A DNA stretch of 5,837 nt from Chthoniobacter sp. Its GTDB lineage: Bacteria > Verrucomicrobiota > Verrucomicrobiia > Chthoniobacterales > Chthoniobacteraceae. Each line of letters opens with the position of its first letter. Within the stretch, counting starts at the first letter, position 1. The notes below the pieces were generated by a model. That model was not told the DNA's origin and made no database searches. It saw nothing but the letters and a program-made list of their open reading frames with translations. The DNA lies in assembly GCA_025352865.1 (NCBI GenBank), contig JANXSB010000384.1, forward strand, positions 1 through 5,837, read 5' to 3'. Both the position numbers and the translations under genes were made by a program. Of the stretch, positions 1 to 5,106 are shown piece after piece.

Positions 1-1
1 C

Positions 2-577
2 GCGCAGGGGGTGCTGTGCCCGGTGACGCTGCTGATGCATCTGGCGGCGGCGGTGGAGGTGGGGCCGGGGATGCCGCGGAACCGCCCGTGTGTGGTGGTG
101 GCGGGCGGCCGCGAACCGGCGCAGTGGGAGGCGTATCCGCATCACCAATACCTGCACACGAACGGGGCGCTGCGGTGCTGTGACAACGGCGGGTGCTGGA
201 AGTCGCGGGTGGTGCCGCTGGGCGATAGCGATGCGAAGGACGGGAATCTGTGCGTGGATGTGGTGGAGATGGCGACGGGGCGGCGGCAGAGCGGGGAGGA
301 ATGGGGGAGGGTAGATGGGGGAGAACGTCGAACGCTGAACGCTGAACGCCGAACGTCGAACGGGGGAGCTGCGGAGACTTTCACCAATCACTCATCACCG
401 GACACCGAGCCCGCCTTTCTCCCGCGCTGCATGGACATGATCTCGGAAGAGGACGTGATCCGGCGGATCGAGCTGTACTTTGACGGCGGGGCGGTGCGCT
501 ATCTCACGGACCGGGAGCGGAGCGTGTGCGAGGAGACGATTCCGAAACTTGGCCGGCAGTCCGCATGCATGGCGTGA
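2..577 (+). CDS. Glycosyltransferase family 9 (heptosyltransferase-like), C-terminal part
   Basis: The frame is open to the left edge, so the start and the N-terminal Rossmann domain are outside the window; 191 residues are visible. GT9 enzymes transfer sugars such as ADP-heptose to LPS-type acceptors at the cytoplasmic face of the membrane. Visible blocks are VLCPVTLLMHLAAAVEV, then NRPCVVVAGGREPAQWEAYPH (nucleotide-sugar side), then a Cys-rich stretch RCCDNGGCWKSR and GDSDAKDGNLC, and finally LPRCMDMISEEDVIRRIELYF. I recall this Cys-rich pattern from a GT9 subgroup in PVC and related bacteria. Between the Cys-rich block and LPRCMDM lie about 49 low-complexity codons (272-418) containing heptamer repeats; I would expect only a short loop there. 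The frame survives, so the protein may be made, but activity is uncertain. The end overlaps the next gene. Family call is firm; donor and acceptor are unknown. Confidence 0.88.
   Translation, partial: AQGVLCPVTLLMHLAAAVEVGPGMPRNRPCVVVAGGREPAQWEAYPHHQYLHTNGALRCCDNGGCWKSRVVPLGDSDAKDGNLCVDVVEMATGRRQSGEEWGRVDGGERRTLNAERRTSNGGAAETFTNHSSPDTEPAFLPRCMDMISEEDVIRRIELYFDGGAVRYLTDRERSVCEETIPKLGRQSACMA
293..321 (+). other. Potential G-quadruplex
   Basis: Four G-runs (GGGG, GGGGG, GGG, GGGGG) are separated by loops of 6, 1 and 5 nt on the coding strand. They sit inside the GT9 gene just before the heptamer array. This meets the usual four-run sequence pattern for an intramolecular quadruplex, but no folding has been tested and the window is G-rich overall. 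Confidence 0.35.
323..364 (+). repeat. Heptanucleotide tandem array GAACGYY, six units, inside GT9 gene
   Basis: Six consecutive 7-nt units can be read directly: GAACGTC, GAACGCT, GAACGCT, GAACGCC, GAACGTC and GAACGGG. The first four bases are invariant and variation is confined to the last three. Six units make 42 nt, so the reading frame is kept and the protein shows a 7-residue period (ERRTLNA / ERRTSNG). Such arrays are usually intergenic; heptameric short tandem repeats are known from cyanobacteria (the STRR family). A functional role here is unknown. Confidence 0.85.
381..408 (+). repeat. Degenerate second heptamer array, TCACNNN-like, four units
   Basis: Reading in sevens gives TCACCAA, TCACTCA, TCACCGG and ACACCGA. 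Three units share TCAC and the fourth differs at its first base. The array begins 16 nt after the GAACGYY array and has the same period but a different core. Only four degenerate units are present, so chance is less well excluded than for the first array. It encodes the polar stretch FTNHSSPDTE of the GT9 protein. Confidence 0.5.
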
Positions 578-1407
578 ACATCGAACGCGCCGGGCGGGTG
601 ACGCCAATCGCGGAATTGTGCGGCGGTGAAGCGCGCCGCTTTTCCGAACCGCCGAAGGTGGCCGTGGTGGTGGGGACGTTTGCCGCCGTGCCCTACATGC
701 ATCTGCACCTCGAAGCGCGCCGCCGCTTTTACCCCGAGGCGCCGCTGCTCGTACATGACGACGGCAGCCCGAAGGCGGCGGAGCTGGCCGCGCTTTGCCA
801 CGACTACGGGGCGGACTTTGAGCGTAACACACCCCGTCTGCCGCCGTGCAAAGGCGACCTGTGCGCCTTTGCCGGCGGGCTGGCGTGGGCGCGGGAAAAC
901 GGGTCGGATTTGCTGGTGAAGATGAGCCGGCGCTTTGTGCCGCTGGGGCGCTGGGTGGACGGGCTGGTGGCGCTCGCGGTGGAGTCGGACTACGCGTCCT
1001 ACAATGCGTGGACGACGAGCTTCAACTTCGGCTTTCGGACCGAATGCCTGGCGCTGGCCGTGGCGGAATGGAGCGGCATGGCGGGGGAGATGGTCGGGGC
1101 GATCCACGCACCGAAGTCGCCGTTTGTGGAAGGTTTCATGCACGGCCTCGCGCGCCGTGCCGCCTCCCTCAATACGCCCGCCGCGCAGGCTTACGACCGG
1201 CGGGTGGGGGCGCGCCCGGCGGAGCGCGATGGCTATGCGGTGTGGCCCTTCCTCGGGACGGACCGGTGCGCGCCGTCGGCGGAATACCTGTGGCACGATT
1301 GGGCGCGTCCGAAGGACTACGCGGCGCTCGCGGAGCGCTGGGGTCTGGCGTGGCGCGAGCGGGATTTTGCCGATCCGAACATGGGCTTTGGCGCGCAGCC
1401 GTTGTGA
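565..1407 (+). CDS. Uncharacterised glycosyltransferase-like protein
   Basis: The 280-residue protein is soluble, with no signal peptide or membrane segment. Residues 31-37 (KVAVVVG) form a hydrophobic first strand, and LLVHDDGS at 61-68 matches the strand plus acidic motif typical of GT-A (GT2-like) nucleotide-sugar folds. A second block, GGLAWARENGSDLLVKMSRRF (104-124), occupies the place where a DxD metal site is common but reads KMSRR instead. Later blocks are SYNAWTTSFNFGFRTECLALA and PFVEGFMHGLARR. Position directly behind a GT9 gene supports a glycan-building role, but no donor, acceptor or fold is proven. The start is ambiguous: ATG at 565 overlaps the GT9 gene by 13 nt but has no clear ribosome binding site, while an in-frame GTG at 526 has GGAG eight nt upstream and would add 13 residues. 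Overlap in either case suggests translational coupling. Confidence 0.75.
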   Translation: MHGVNIERAGRVTPIAELCGGEARRFSEPPKVAVVVGTFAAVPYMHLHLEARRRFYPEAPLLVHDDGSPKAAELAALCHDYGADFERNTPRLPPCKGDLCAFAGGLAWARENGSDLLVKMSRRFVPLGRWVDGLVALAVESDYASYNAWTTSFNFGFRTECLALAVAEWSGMAGEMVGAIHAPKSPFVEGFMHGLARRAASLNTPAAQAYDRRVGARPAERDGYAVWPFLGTDRCAPSAEYLWHDWARPKDYAALAERWGLAWRERDFADPNMGFGAQPL

Positions 1408-1470
1408 GCGAAGCCGCCGGACAGCCGCGCAGGTTTGACTCTCCACGCGTCTCCCGGTAGCTCTTACGCC
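1408..1470 (+). other. Short intergenic gap before the beta-propeller gene
   Basis: This 63-nt spacer has no convincing hairpin or terminator. A TTGACT at 1435-1440 resembles a -35 box, but the matching -10 position (around 1458) reads TAGCTC, which is weak, and would leave almost no leader before the ATG. The ribosome binding site before 1471 is also poor (GGTAG at 1456-1460). Confidence 0.3.
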
Positions 1471-2706
1471 ATGACCCGCACACTCCTCTCCGCGCGTCGG
1501 AATCCCCTCCTCATTGCGGCGCTCGCCGCGGGATTCTGCCACACCGTTTCCACCGCCCATGCCGACTGGACGCACTACCGCGGGCCGACCTCGAGCGGCG
1601 TGTCCGCGGAGAAGCTGCCGGCGATTCCGAAGGACGGGCCGAAGCAGATTTGGAAAGCGTCGGTGGGCACGGGCACGTCGTCGGTGACGGTGAGCGGCGA
1701 GCATGTTTTCACGATGGGCAATACCGGCGGCAAGGACGTGGTGTGGTGCTTCGACGCGAAGACGGGAAGCGTGGTGTGGAAGCACGAATACCCGCTCGAT
1801 CTCGACAAGCGGATGTTTGAAGGCGGTACGGCGGCGACGCCGACGGTGGATGGCAGCCGTGTCTATACGGTCAGCCATCAGGGCGATCTTTTCTGCCTCG
1901 ATGCGGCGACCGGAAAGCCTGCCTGGTACAAGCATTACCAAAAGGATTTCGGCGGGAAGCGGCCGCAATGGGGCTTTGCAGGATCGCCGACGGTGGAGGG
2001 AAATCTCGTGCTGCTCGATGTCGGCGGGCCGGGCGCATCGACCGTGGCGCTGGACAAGGCGACGGGCAGCGTGGTGTGGAAAAGCGGGGATGATCCCGCC
2101 GGCTACGCGTCGCCGGTGGTGGCGACGCTCGGTGGAAAAAAGACGGTGGTGATGCTCAAGGCGTCGCACCTCGTGGGGCTCGATTTGAAAGACGGAAAGG
2201 AGCTGTGGCGCGGGGAGTGGAAGACGAGCTACGACGTGAATGCGGCGACGCCGGTTGTTGTGGGCGACAAGGTTTTCGTGTCGTCGGGGTACGGCTCGGG
2301 GTGCGGGCTTTTCGAGGTGGCAGGCGGCGGTGCGTCGGAGCGGTGGAGGAATAAGAACTTGAAGGAGCACATCAACTCGCCCGCGGTTTTTCAGGGCCAC
2401 ATTTACGGCTTCGATGGACAGGCGGGTTCGGGCGGAGTGCTGACGTGCCTGGATTTCGCGAGCGGTGCGGTGAAATGGCAGGAAAAAACCGTGGCCGGCG
2501 GCTCGCTCGTGCTCGCGGATGGGAAGCTGATTTGCCTCACGGAAAAAGGTGAACTGGCGATCGGCGAGGCGTCGCCGGGCGGCTTCAAACCGCTGGCCCG
2601 TGAGCAGGTGCTCGGCAAGCGCTGCTGGGTGCAGCCGACCTACGCGAATGGCCGCGTATTTTGCCGCAACAACGACGGCGACCTCGTGGCGCTCGAGATG
2701 AAGTAG
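1471..2706 (+). CDS. Exported PQQ-like beta-propeller repeat protein
   Basis: The 411-residue protein has a clear Sec signal: basic MTRTLLSARR, hydrophobic core NPLLIAALAAGF, and a signal-peptidase site STAHA|DW after residue 31. The Cys at 23 does not sit in a lipobox, so it is probably not a lipoprotein. The mature part begins DWTHYRGPTSSGVS, the usual opening of secreted PQQ-like propellers in Planctomycetes and Verrucomicrobia. Blade repeats follow the pattern (aromatic)-x-LD-x-x-TG-x-x-x-W: CFDAKTGSVVW (93-103), CLDAATGKPAW (142-152), ALDKATGSVVW (193-203), GLDLKDGKELW (237-247) and CLDFASGAVKW (326-336), ending GDLVALEMK. The family includes the outer-membrane scaffold BamB as well as quinoprotein dehydrogenases; I see no proof of PQQ or metal binding, so a structural or binding role outside the cytoplasm is safer than an enzyme name. 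I chose ATG 1471 over an upstream TTG (1435) because it places the signal peptide at the N-terminus. Confidence 0.9.
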   Translation: MTRTLLSARRNPLLIAALAAGFCHTVSTAHADWTHYRGPTSSGVSAEKLPAIPKDGPKQIWKASVGTGTSSVTVSGEHVFTMGNTGGKDVVWCFDAKTGSVVWKHEYPLDLDKRMFEGGTAATPTVDGSRVYTVSHQGDLFCLDAATGKPAWYKHYQKDFGGKRPQWGFAGSPTVEGNLVLLDVGGPGASTVALDKATGSVVWKSGDDPAGYASPVVATLGGKKTVVMLKASHLVGLDLKDGKELWRGEWKTSYDVNAATPVVVGDKVFVSSGYGSGCGLFEVAGGGASERWRNKNLKEHINSPAVFQGHIYGFDGQAGSGGVLTCLDFASGAVKWQEKTVAGGSLVLADGKLICLTEKGELAIGEASPGGFKPLAREQVLGKRCWVQPTYANGRVFCRNNDGDLVALEMK

Positions 2707-2709
2707 GGG

Positions 2710-2728
2710 CCGTCCATTCGCCGGACGG
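2710..2728 (+). other. Small hairpin in the beta-propeller / membrane-protein gap
   Basis: CCGTCC (2710-2715) and GGACGG (2723-2728) pair perfectly over 6 bp with a 7-nt loop, four nt behind the stop codon. No T-tract follows, so it is not a standard intrinsic terminator; it could protect an mRNA end or attenuate readthrough. It lies in a 57-nt gap that otherwise shows nothing except AAAGG (2756-2760) just before the next start. Confidence 0.3.
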
Positions 2729-2763
2729 ACTGGCGGGCACGATCTTCGCTTTCTCAAAGGGCG

Positions 2764-4293
2764 ATGCCTCCGTTTGCCCTCGCCCTGCCGCCCATGACCG
2801 AGCGCCGGAAATTCGCGTACGTCTGCGCCGCGCTCGTCGCCGTGGTGGTCGCGCTCTACGCGCACGTTTTTCACTGCGAGTTCATCGACTCCGACGACAA
2901 CACGCACGTCTTCGGCAACCCGTGCGTGCTCGACGGATTCAGGCCGCGCGCCATCGCGTGGGCGTTCACGCATTTCATCGCGAGCCAGTGGATTCCGCTG
3001 ACGTGGCTTTCGCACATGGCCGATGTCAGCCTCTTCGGGCTCGATCCGGCATGGCCGCATTTGGAAAACCTCGCGCTGCACGCGCTCAATGCGTGCCTCG
3101 TTTTCGCGGCGCTGCGGCGGATGACGCGCGAGTTTTGGCCGAGCGTGGCGGTGGCCGTGCTCTTCGCGGTGCATCCGGTGAATGTGGAATCCGTGGCGTG
3201 GATCGCGGAGCGGAAAAATGTGCTGAGCACGACGTTCTGGCTGCTCGCGCTGTGCGCCTATGCGCGGCATGTGGAGCATCCGCGCGGGCGCTGGATGTGG
3301 GCGGTCGCGGGCTGCATGGCGCTCGGGCTGATGGCGAAGCCGATGCTCGTCACGCTGCCCTGCGCGCTGCTGCTGCTCGATGGGTGGCCGCTGCGCCGCC
3401 ACGCCACGGTTTCGTGGCGGCGGCTCGTTGGGGAAAAAGCGCCGCTGTTTCTGCTCTCGTTCGCGTCCAGCGTCTCGACGCTGGCGGCGGCGAAATTTTC
3501 CGGGACGCTGACGAGCGCAGGCTCGCTGAGTATCGCCGGGCGGCTGGCGAATGCGGCGACGGTCTATCCGCGCTATCTCGCGAATCTGCTTTGGCCGACG
3601 AAACTGGCGGTCCTGTATCCCATCGAGTCGCGCATTTCCGTGGCCGCAGTGGCGTGCTCGGCGGTGCTGCTCGCGGCGCTCACGCTCGCCGCGTGGATGC
3701 TGCGGAAGCGGCTTCCGCACTTGCTTTGCGGGTGGCTGTGGTTCCTCGGCGTGCTCGTGCCGGTGACGAGCATTTTCCAAGTCGGCTCGCAGGCGATGGC
3801 GGATCGTTTCACCTACATTCCGCAGCTCGGGATTTTCTGGGCGGTCATCTGGAGCCTGCGCGCGCTGCCGCGTCCGGCGCTACGCTGGACGCCGCTCGCG
3901 GCGACGACGGCGGTACTTGCGCTCGCGATCTGCACTGTACGGCAGGTCAGCTTTTGGACGGATACGGCGACGCTTTTCGATCACACCGTCAGCGTGACAC
4001 GGGACAACGGCATCGCCCGTGCGCTCGCCGGAATGGGGCACAAAAAGCGCGGCGAATTTCCCGAGGCGATCATGCACTACCGCGAGGCGGCGAGGCTCAT
4101 GCCGTACAATGCCGAAGTGCGCTCTCTACTCGGCGAGGCGCTCACGCATATTGGCGAGACGGACGCGGCCATCGCGCAACTGCGCAACGCCGTGATGCTC
4201 GATCCCAAGGACAAGCACGCGCGGCGCAATCTCGTGGCGCTGCTCGCGCAACACGGGCGCATGGCCGAGGCCGCGCAATTCCTCCCGCGGTGA
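2764..4293 (+). CDS. Polytopic membrane protein, TMTC/GT-C-like, with C-terminal TPRs
   Basis: The 509-residue protein has a first membrane segment at about 18-34 followed by CEFIDSDDNTHVFGNP (38-53). This acidic DD motif in the first extracytoplasmic loop is the hallmark of GT-C polyprenyl-phosphate-sugar transferases and of eukaryotic TMTC O-mannosyltransferases. Further signatures are IPLTWLSHMADVSLFGL (77-93), LFAVHPVNVESVAWIAERKNVLS (133-155), MAKPMLVTLPCALLLLDGWPL (190-210) and GSQAMADRFTYIPQLG (341-356). About ten hydrophobic segments run to about residue 392. TPRs follow: 418-447, 451-483 and a partial third to the end. A role in glycosylating exported proteins or surface glycans is inferred from family and the two upstream glycosyltransferase genes; no substrate is shown. 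Where relatives, as I recall, read HHxxN, this one reads PHLEN (98-102). Start: ATG 2764 has AAAGG only three nt upstream; ATG 2794 (MTERRKF) would also keep the first membrane segment. Confidence 0.9.
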   Translation: MPPFALALPPMTERRKFAYVCAALVAVVVALYAHVFHCEFIDSDDNTHVFGNPCVLDGFRPRAIAWAFTHFIASQWIPLTWLSHMADVSLFGLDPAWPHLENLALHALNACLVFAALRRMTREFWPSVAVAVLFAVHPVNVESVAWIAERKNVLSTTFWLLALCAYARHVEHPRGRWMWAVAGCMALGLMAKPMLVTLPCALLLLDGWPLRRHATVSWRRLVGEKAPLFLLSFASSVSTLAAAKFSGTLTSAGSLSIAGRLANAATVYPRYLANLLWPTKLAVLYPIESRISVAAVACSAVLLAALTLAAWMLRKRLPHLLCGWLWFLGVLVPVTSIFQVGSQAMADRFTYIPQLGIFWAVIWSLRALPRPALRWTPLAATTAVLALAICTVRQVSFWTDTATLFDHTVSVTRDNGIARALAGMGHKKRGEFPEAIMHYREAARLMPYNAEVRSLLGEALTHIGETDAAIAQLRNAVMLDPKDKHARRNLVALLAQHGRMAEAAQFLPR

Positions 4294-4296
4294 ACG

Positions 4297-4329
4297 CTGT
4301 AGGGGAAGGTGCCAAGCTTCCCCCTGCAG
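4297..4329 (+). other. Hairpin directly behind the TPR gene
   Basis: GGGGAAG (4302-4308) pairs with CTTCCCC (4317-4323) around an 8-nt loop. After one bulged C the stem continues with CTGTA against TGCAG, including one G-U pair. It begins three nt after the stop codon. No T-tract follows, so it is more likely an mRNA 3' stabiliser or an auxiliary to the terminator that follows than a terminator itself. Confidence 0.45.
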
Positions 4330-4349
4330 AGCGCGGAGCGATGACGGTG

Positions 4350-4367
4350 CGGCGTTCCGCCGTTTTT
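4350..4367 (+). terminator. Intrinsic terminator for the plus-strand gene run
   Basis: CGGCG (4350-4354), loop TTC, CGCCG (4358-4362), then TTTTT (4363-4367): a compact GC stem with a T-tract, 57 nt after the TPR gene stop. An outer pair GGAGCGA (4335-4341) and TCGCTCC (4372-4378) encloses it. The orientation fits transcripts coming from the left. Confidence 0.6.
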
Positions 4368-4519
4368 CCCCTCGCTCCCAATGTGAGGAATCGGGACAGG
4401 TTCACACCACTTTGAGAAGGGGGTTAAAAACCGGTGGGAGTATTTCCGCGCACTGGCCCGCGCTTCATGCGGCTGCGCGTGGTGAAGTGAGCCACGAATA
4501 AGACCGGCCTGAAGGCAAC

Positions 4520-4550
4520 TGCTGCTACCCGGCTATGCGGTGAAGCAGCA
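4520..4550 (-). repeat. Inverted repeat across the end of the HNH-like fragment
   Basis: TGCTGCT (4520-4526) and AGCAGCA (4544-4550) are perfect 7-bp arms around a 17-nt loop. On the minus strand the hairpin spans the last codons and the TAG stop of the short frame. No T-tract follows on that strand, so a terminator function is unsupported. Confidence 0.35.
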
Positions 4551-4689
4551 TCACTTCCTTGCTGGCGGGCAGTCCACCTTGGCGATTCGCATACCACTTC
4601 CGACGCGGCACCTCACGCCAGTTGCGCCGCGCGACTTTCGCGGCAGCATCGCAGTCAGCTTCAACCTCTCGGAATCCGGCTTCGCTCAT
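4525..4689 (-). pseudogene. Possible HNH/AP2-type endonuclease fragment (N-terminal part)
   Basis: From the ATG at 4689 the frame encodes 54 residues; it is open farther upstream, but that part overlaps the Vsr frame and looks like nothing. The recognisable part resembles the opening of phage-type HNH/AP2 homing endonucleases: an acidic VEADCD (9-14) where relatives have a VDxxD motif, then WREVPRRKWYANRQ (24-37, the W...G/K-YA pattern), then VMLLHRIAG (46-54, the LHR motif that precedes the DHxxxNxLDNRxxNLR core). The frame stops right after LHRIAG. I read the next ~100 nt in all three minus frames and found no DH...N...NLR block, so the catalytic half is missing. No ribosome binding site is visible before 4689. 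The match is by motif memory only; it could be a small unrelated ORF. Confidence 0.3.
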
Positions 4690-4795
4690 CGTCTGCAAGT
4701 AAACGGGAAGTTGCCATGCCGGTCTGAGAACGCGACCCACTGAACCACGATGGATTCTCGATCCAGCAGCGCACGAGTCGCAGTGAACACCGATT
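4690..4795. other. Gap between the HNH-like and Vsr frames
   Basis: This 106-nt stretch has no supported gene. The only structure seen is a 5-bp inverted repeat TGGAT-TCTCG-ATCCA (4750-4764). It may be debris from whatever rearrangement broke the flanking nuclease frames. Confidence 0.3.
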
Positions 4796-5095
4796 TCAAA
4801 CGCGCGTATTTGCCAGCACCCGCTTGATGCGCGCCGCCGTCCGCGCGCTTCGCGTGCGCGTGAGCGCACATTCCCACACACGCACAACGCACCAGCCGGC
4901 CTTGCGCAGAGTGCGCGTTACCTCGCGGTCGCGCTGCGCGTTGCGCGCGAGCTTGGCTGTCCAAAAGGCGCGGTTGTTCGCGGGCATCGTCGCGTGGCGC
5001 GGGCAGCCGTGCCAAAAGCAGCCGTCCACAAACACCGCGAGCTTCGCCGCGCGCGCGGATGCAATCTGCCGCACAAGGAGCAACGTCCGCTTCAT
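4796..5095 (-). CDS. vsr: Vsr-type mismatch endonuclease, N-terminally truncated (probable pseudogene)
   Basis: Vsr nicks DNA 5' of T:G mismatches that arise by deamination of 5-methylcytosine. This 99-residue frame keeps the family core: KLAVFVDGCFWHGCPRH (18-34), NRAFWTAKLARNAQRDREVTRTL (41-63), and GWCVVRVWECAL (67-78), followed by a basic C-terminal helix. In E. coli Vsr, Cys66, Cys73 and Cys117 are zinc ligands and His69 is catalytic; Cys26, Cys31, Cys76 and His29 here are the likely counterparts. The ~50 residues that normally precede (with a catalytic Glu region and the PDxV Asp) are absent; the corresponding position reads RQIASARAAKLA, with Gln where Asp51 would be. The next upstream stop-free sequence belongs to the SPL gene in another frame, leaving only 11 nt between them, so there is no room for a normal N-terminus. 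No ribosome binding site is visible. Catalysis is probably lost. Family membership is well supported; expression is not. Confidence 0.72.
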   Translation of the reverse strand: MKRTLLLVRQIASARAAKLAVFVDGCFWHGCPRHATMPANNRAFWTAKLARNAQRDREVTRTLRKAGWCVVRVWECALTRTRSARTAARIKRVLANTRV

Positions 5096-5106
5096 TGCGC
5101 GTGCGA

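Larger units (their letters stand above)
4294..4524. other. Convergent intergenic region
   Basis: About 230 nt lie between the plus-strand TPR gene and the leftmost minus-strand frame. Besides the two hairpins listed separately, it holds GGGACAGGTTCAC (4393-4405), followed by a purine-rich stretch and a weak GGTT-AAA-AACC hairpin (4422-4432). The first motif resembles, from memory, boundaries of dispersed repeats near REP-associated transposase remnants in other bacteria, but no transposase frame is here. Neither strand carries a recognisable gene. Confidence 0.4.

Noticed and set aside
323..408. Possible CRISPR array
   Set aside because: The units are 7 nt in direct tandem, with no spacers of 25-40 nt and no cas gene in the window.
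575..588. GAACATC-GAACGCG as a further heptamer pair at the start of the second glycosyltransferase gene
   Set aside because: Only two units, imperfect, and fully explained by codons for NIER; chance is likely.
1435..1463. Promoter TTGACT ... TAGCTC before the beta-propeller gene
   Set aside because: The -35 is good but the -10 is poor, and the start site would fall almost on the ATG. The gene follows the previous one closely enough for co-transcription.
499..3780. A 1093-codon open frame on the minus strand across three genes
   Set aside because: All three plus-strand genes lie in the same frame, and this antisense frame is codon-aligned with them. It stays open because the sense genes do not use TTA, CTA or TCA in this GC-rich genome. 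The translation is a run of Arg, His and Pro with no domain-like pattern.
2661..4415. A 584-codon plus-strand frame overlapping the TPR gene
   Set aside because: It is an out-of-frame shadow of the TMTC/TPR gene: rich in Arg, Ala and Gly, no recognisable motifs, and the overlapped frame has clear family signatures.
4540..4743. A 67-codon plus-strand frame in the convergent region
   Set aside because: No ribosome binding site, no family resemblance, and it is antisense to the HNH-like frame.
4690..4770. tRNA-like GGTTCAGTGGGTCG stretch on the minus strand
   Set aside because: It recalls a D-arm, but I could not find an anticodon stem, a T-arm or an acceptor stem in register.
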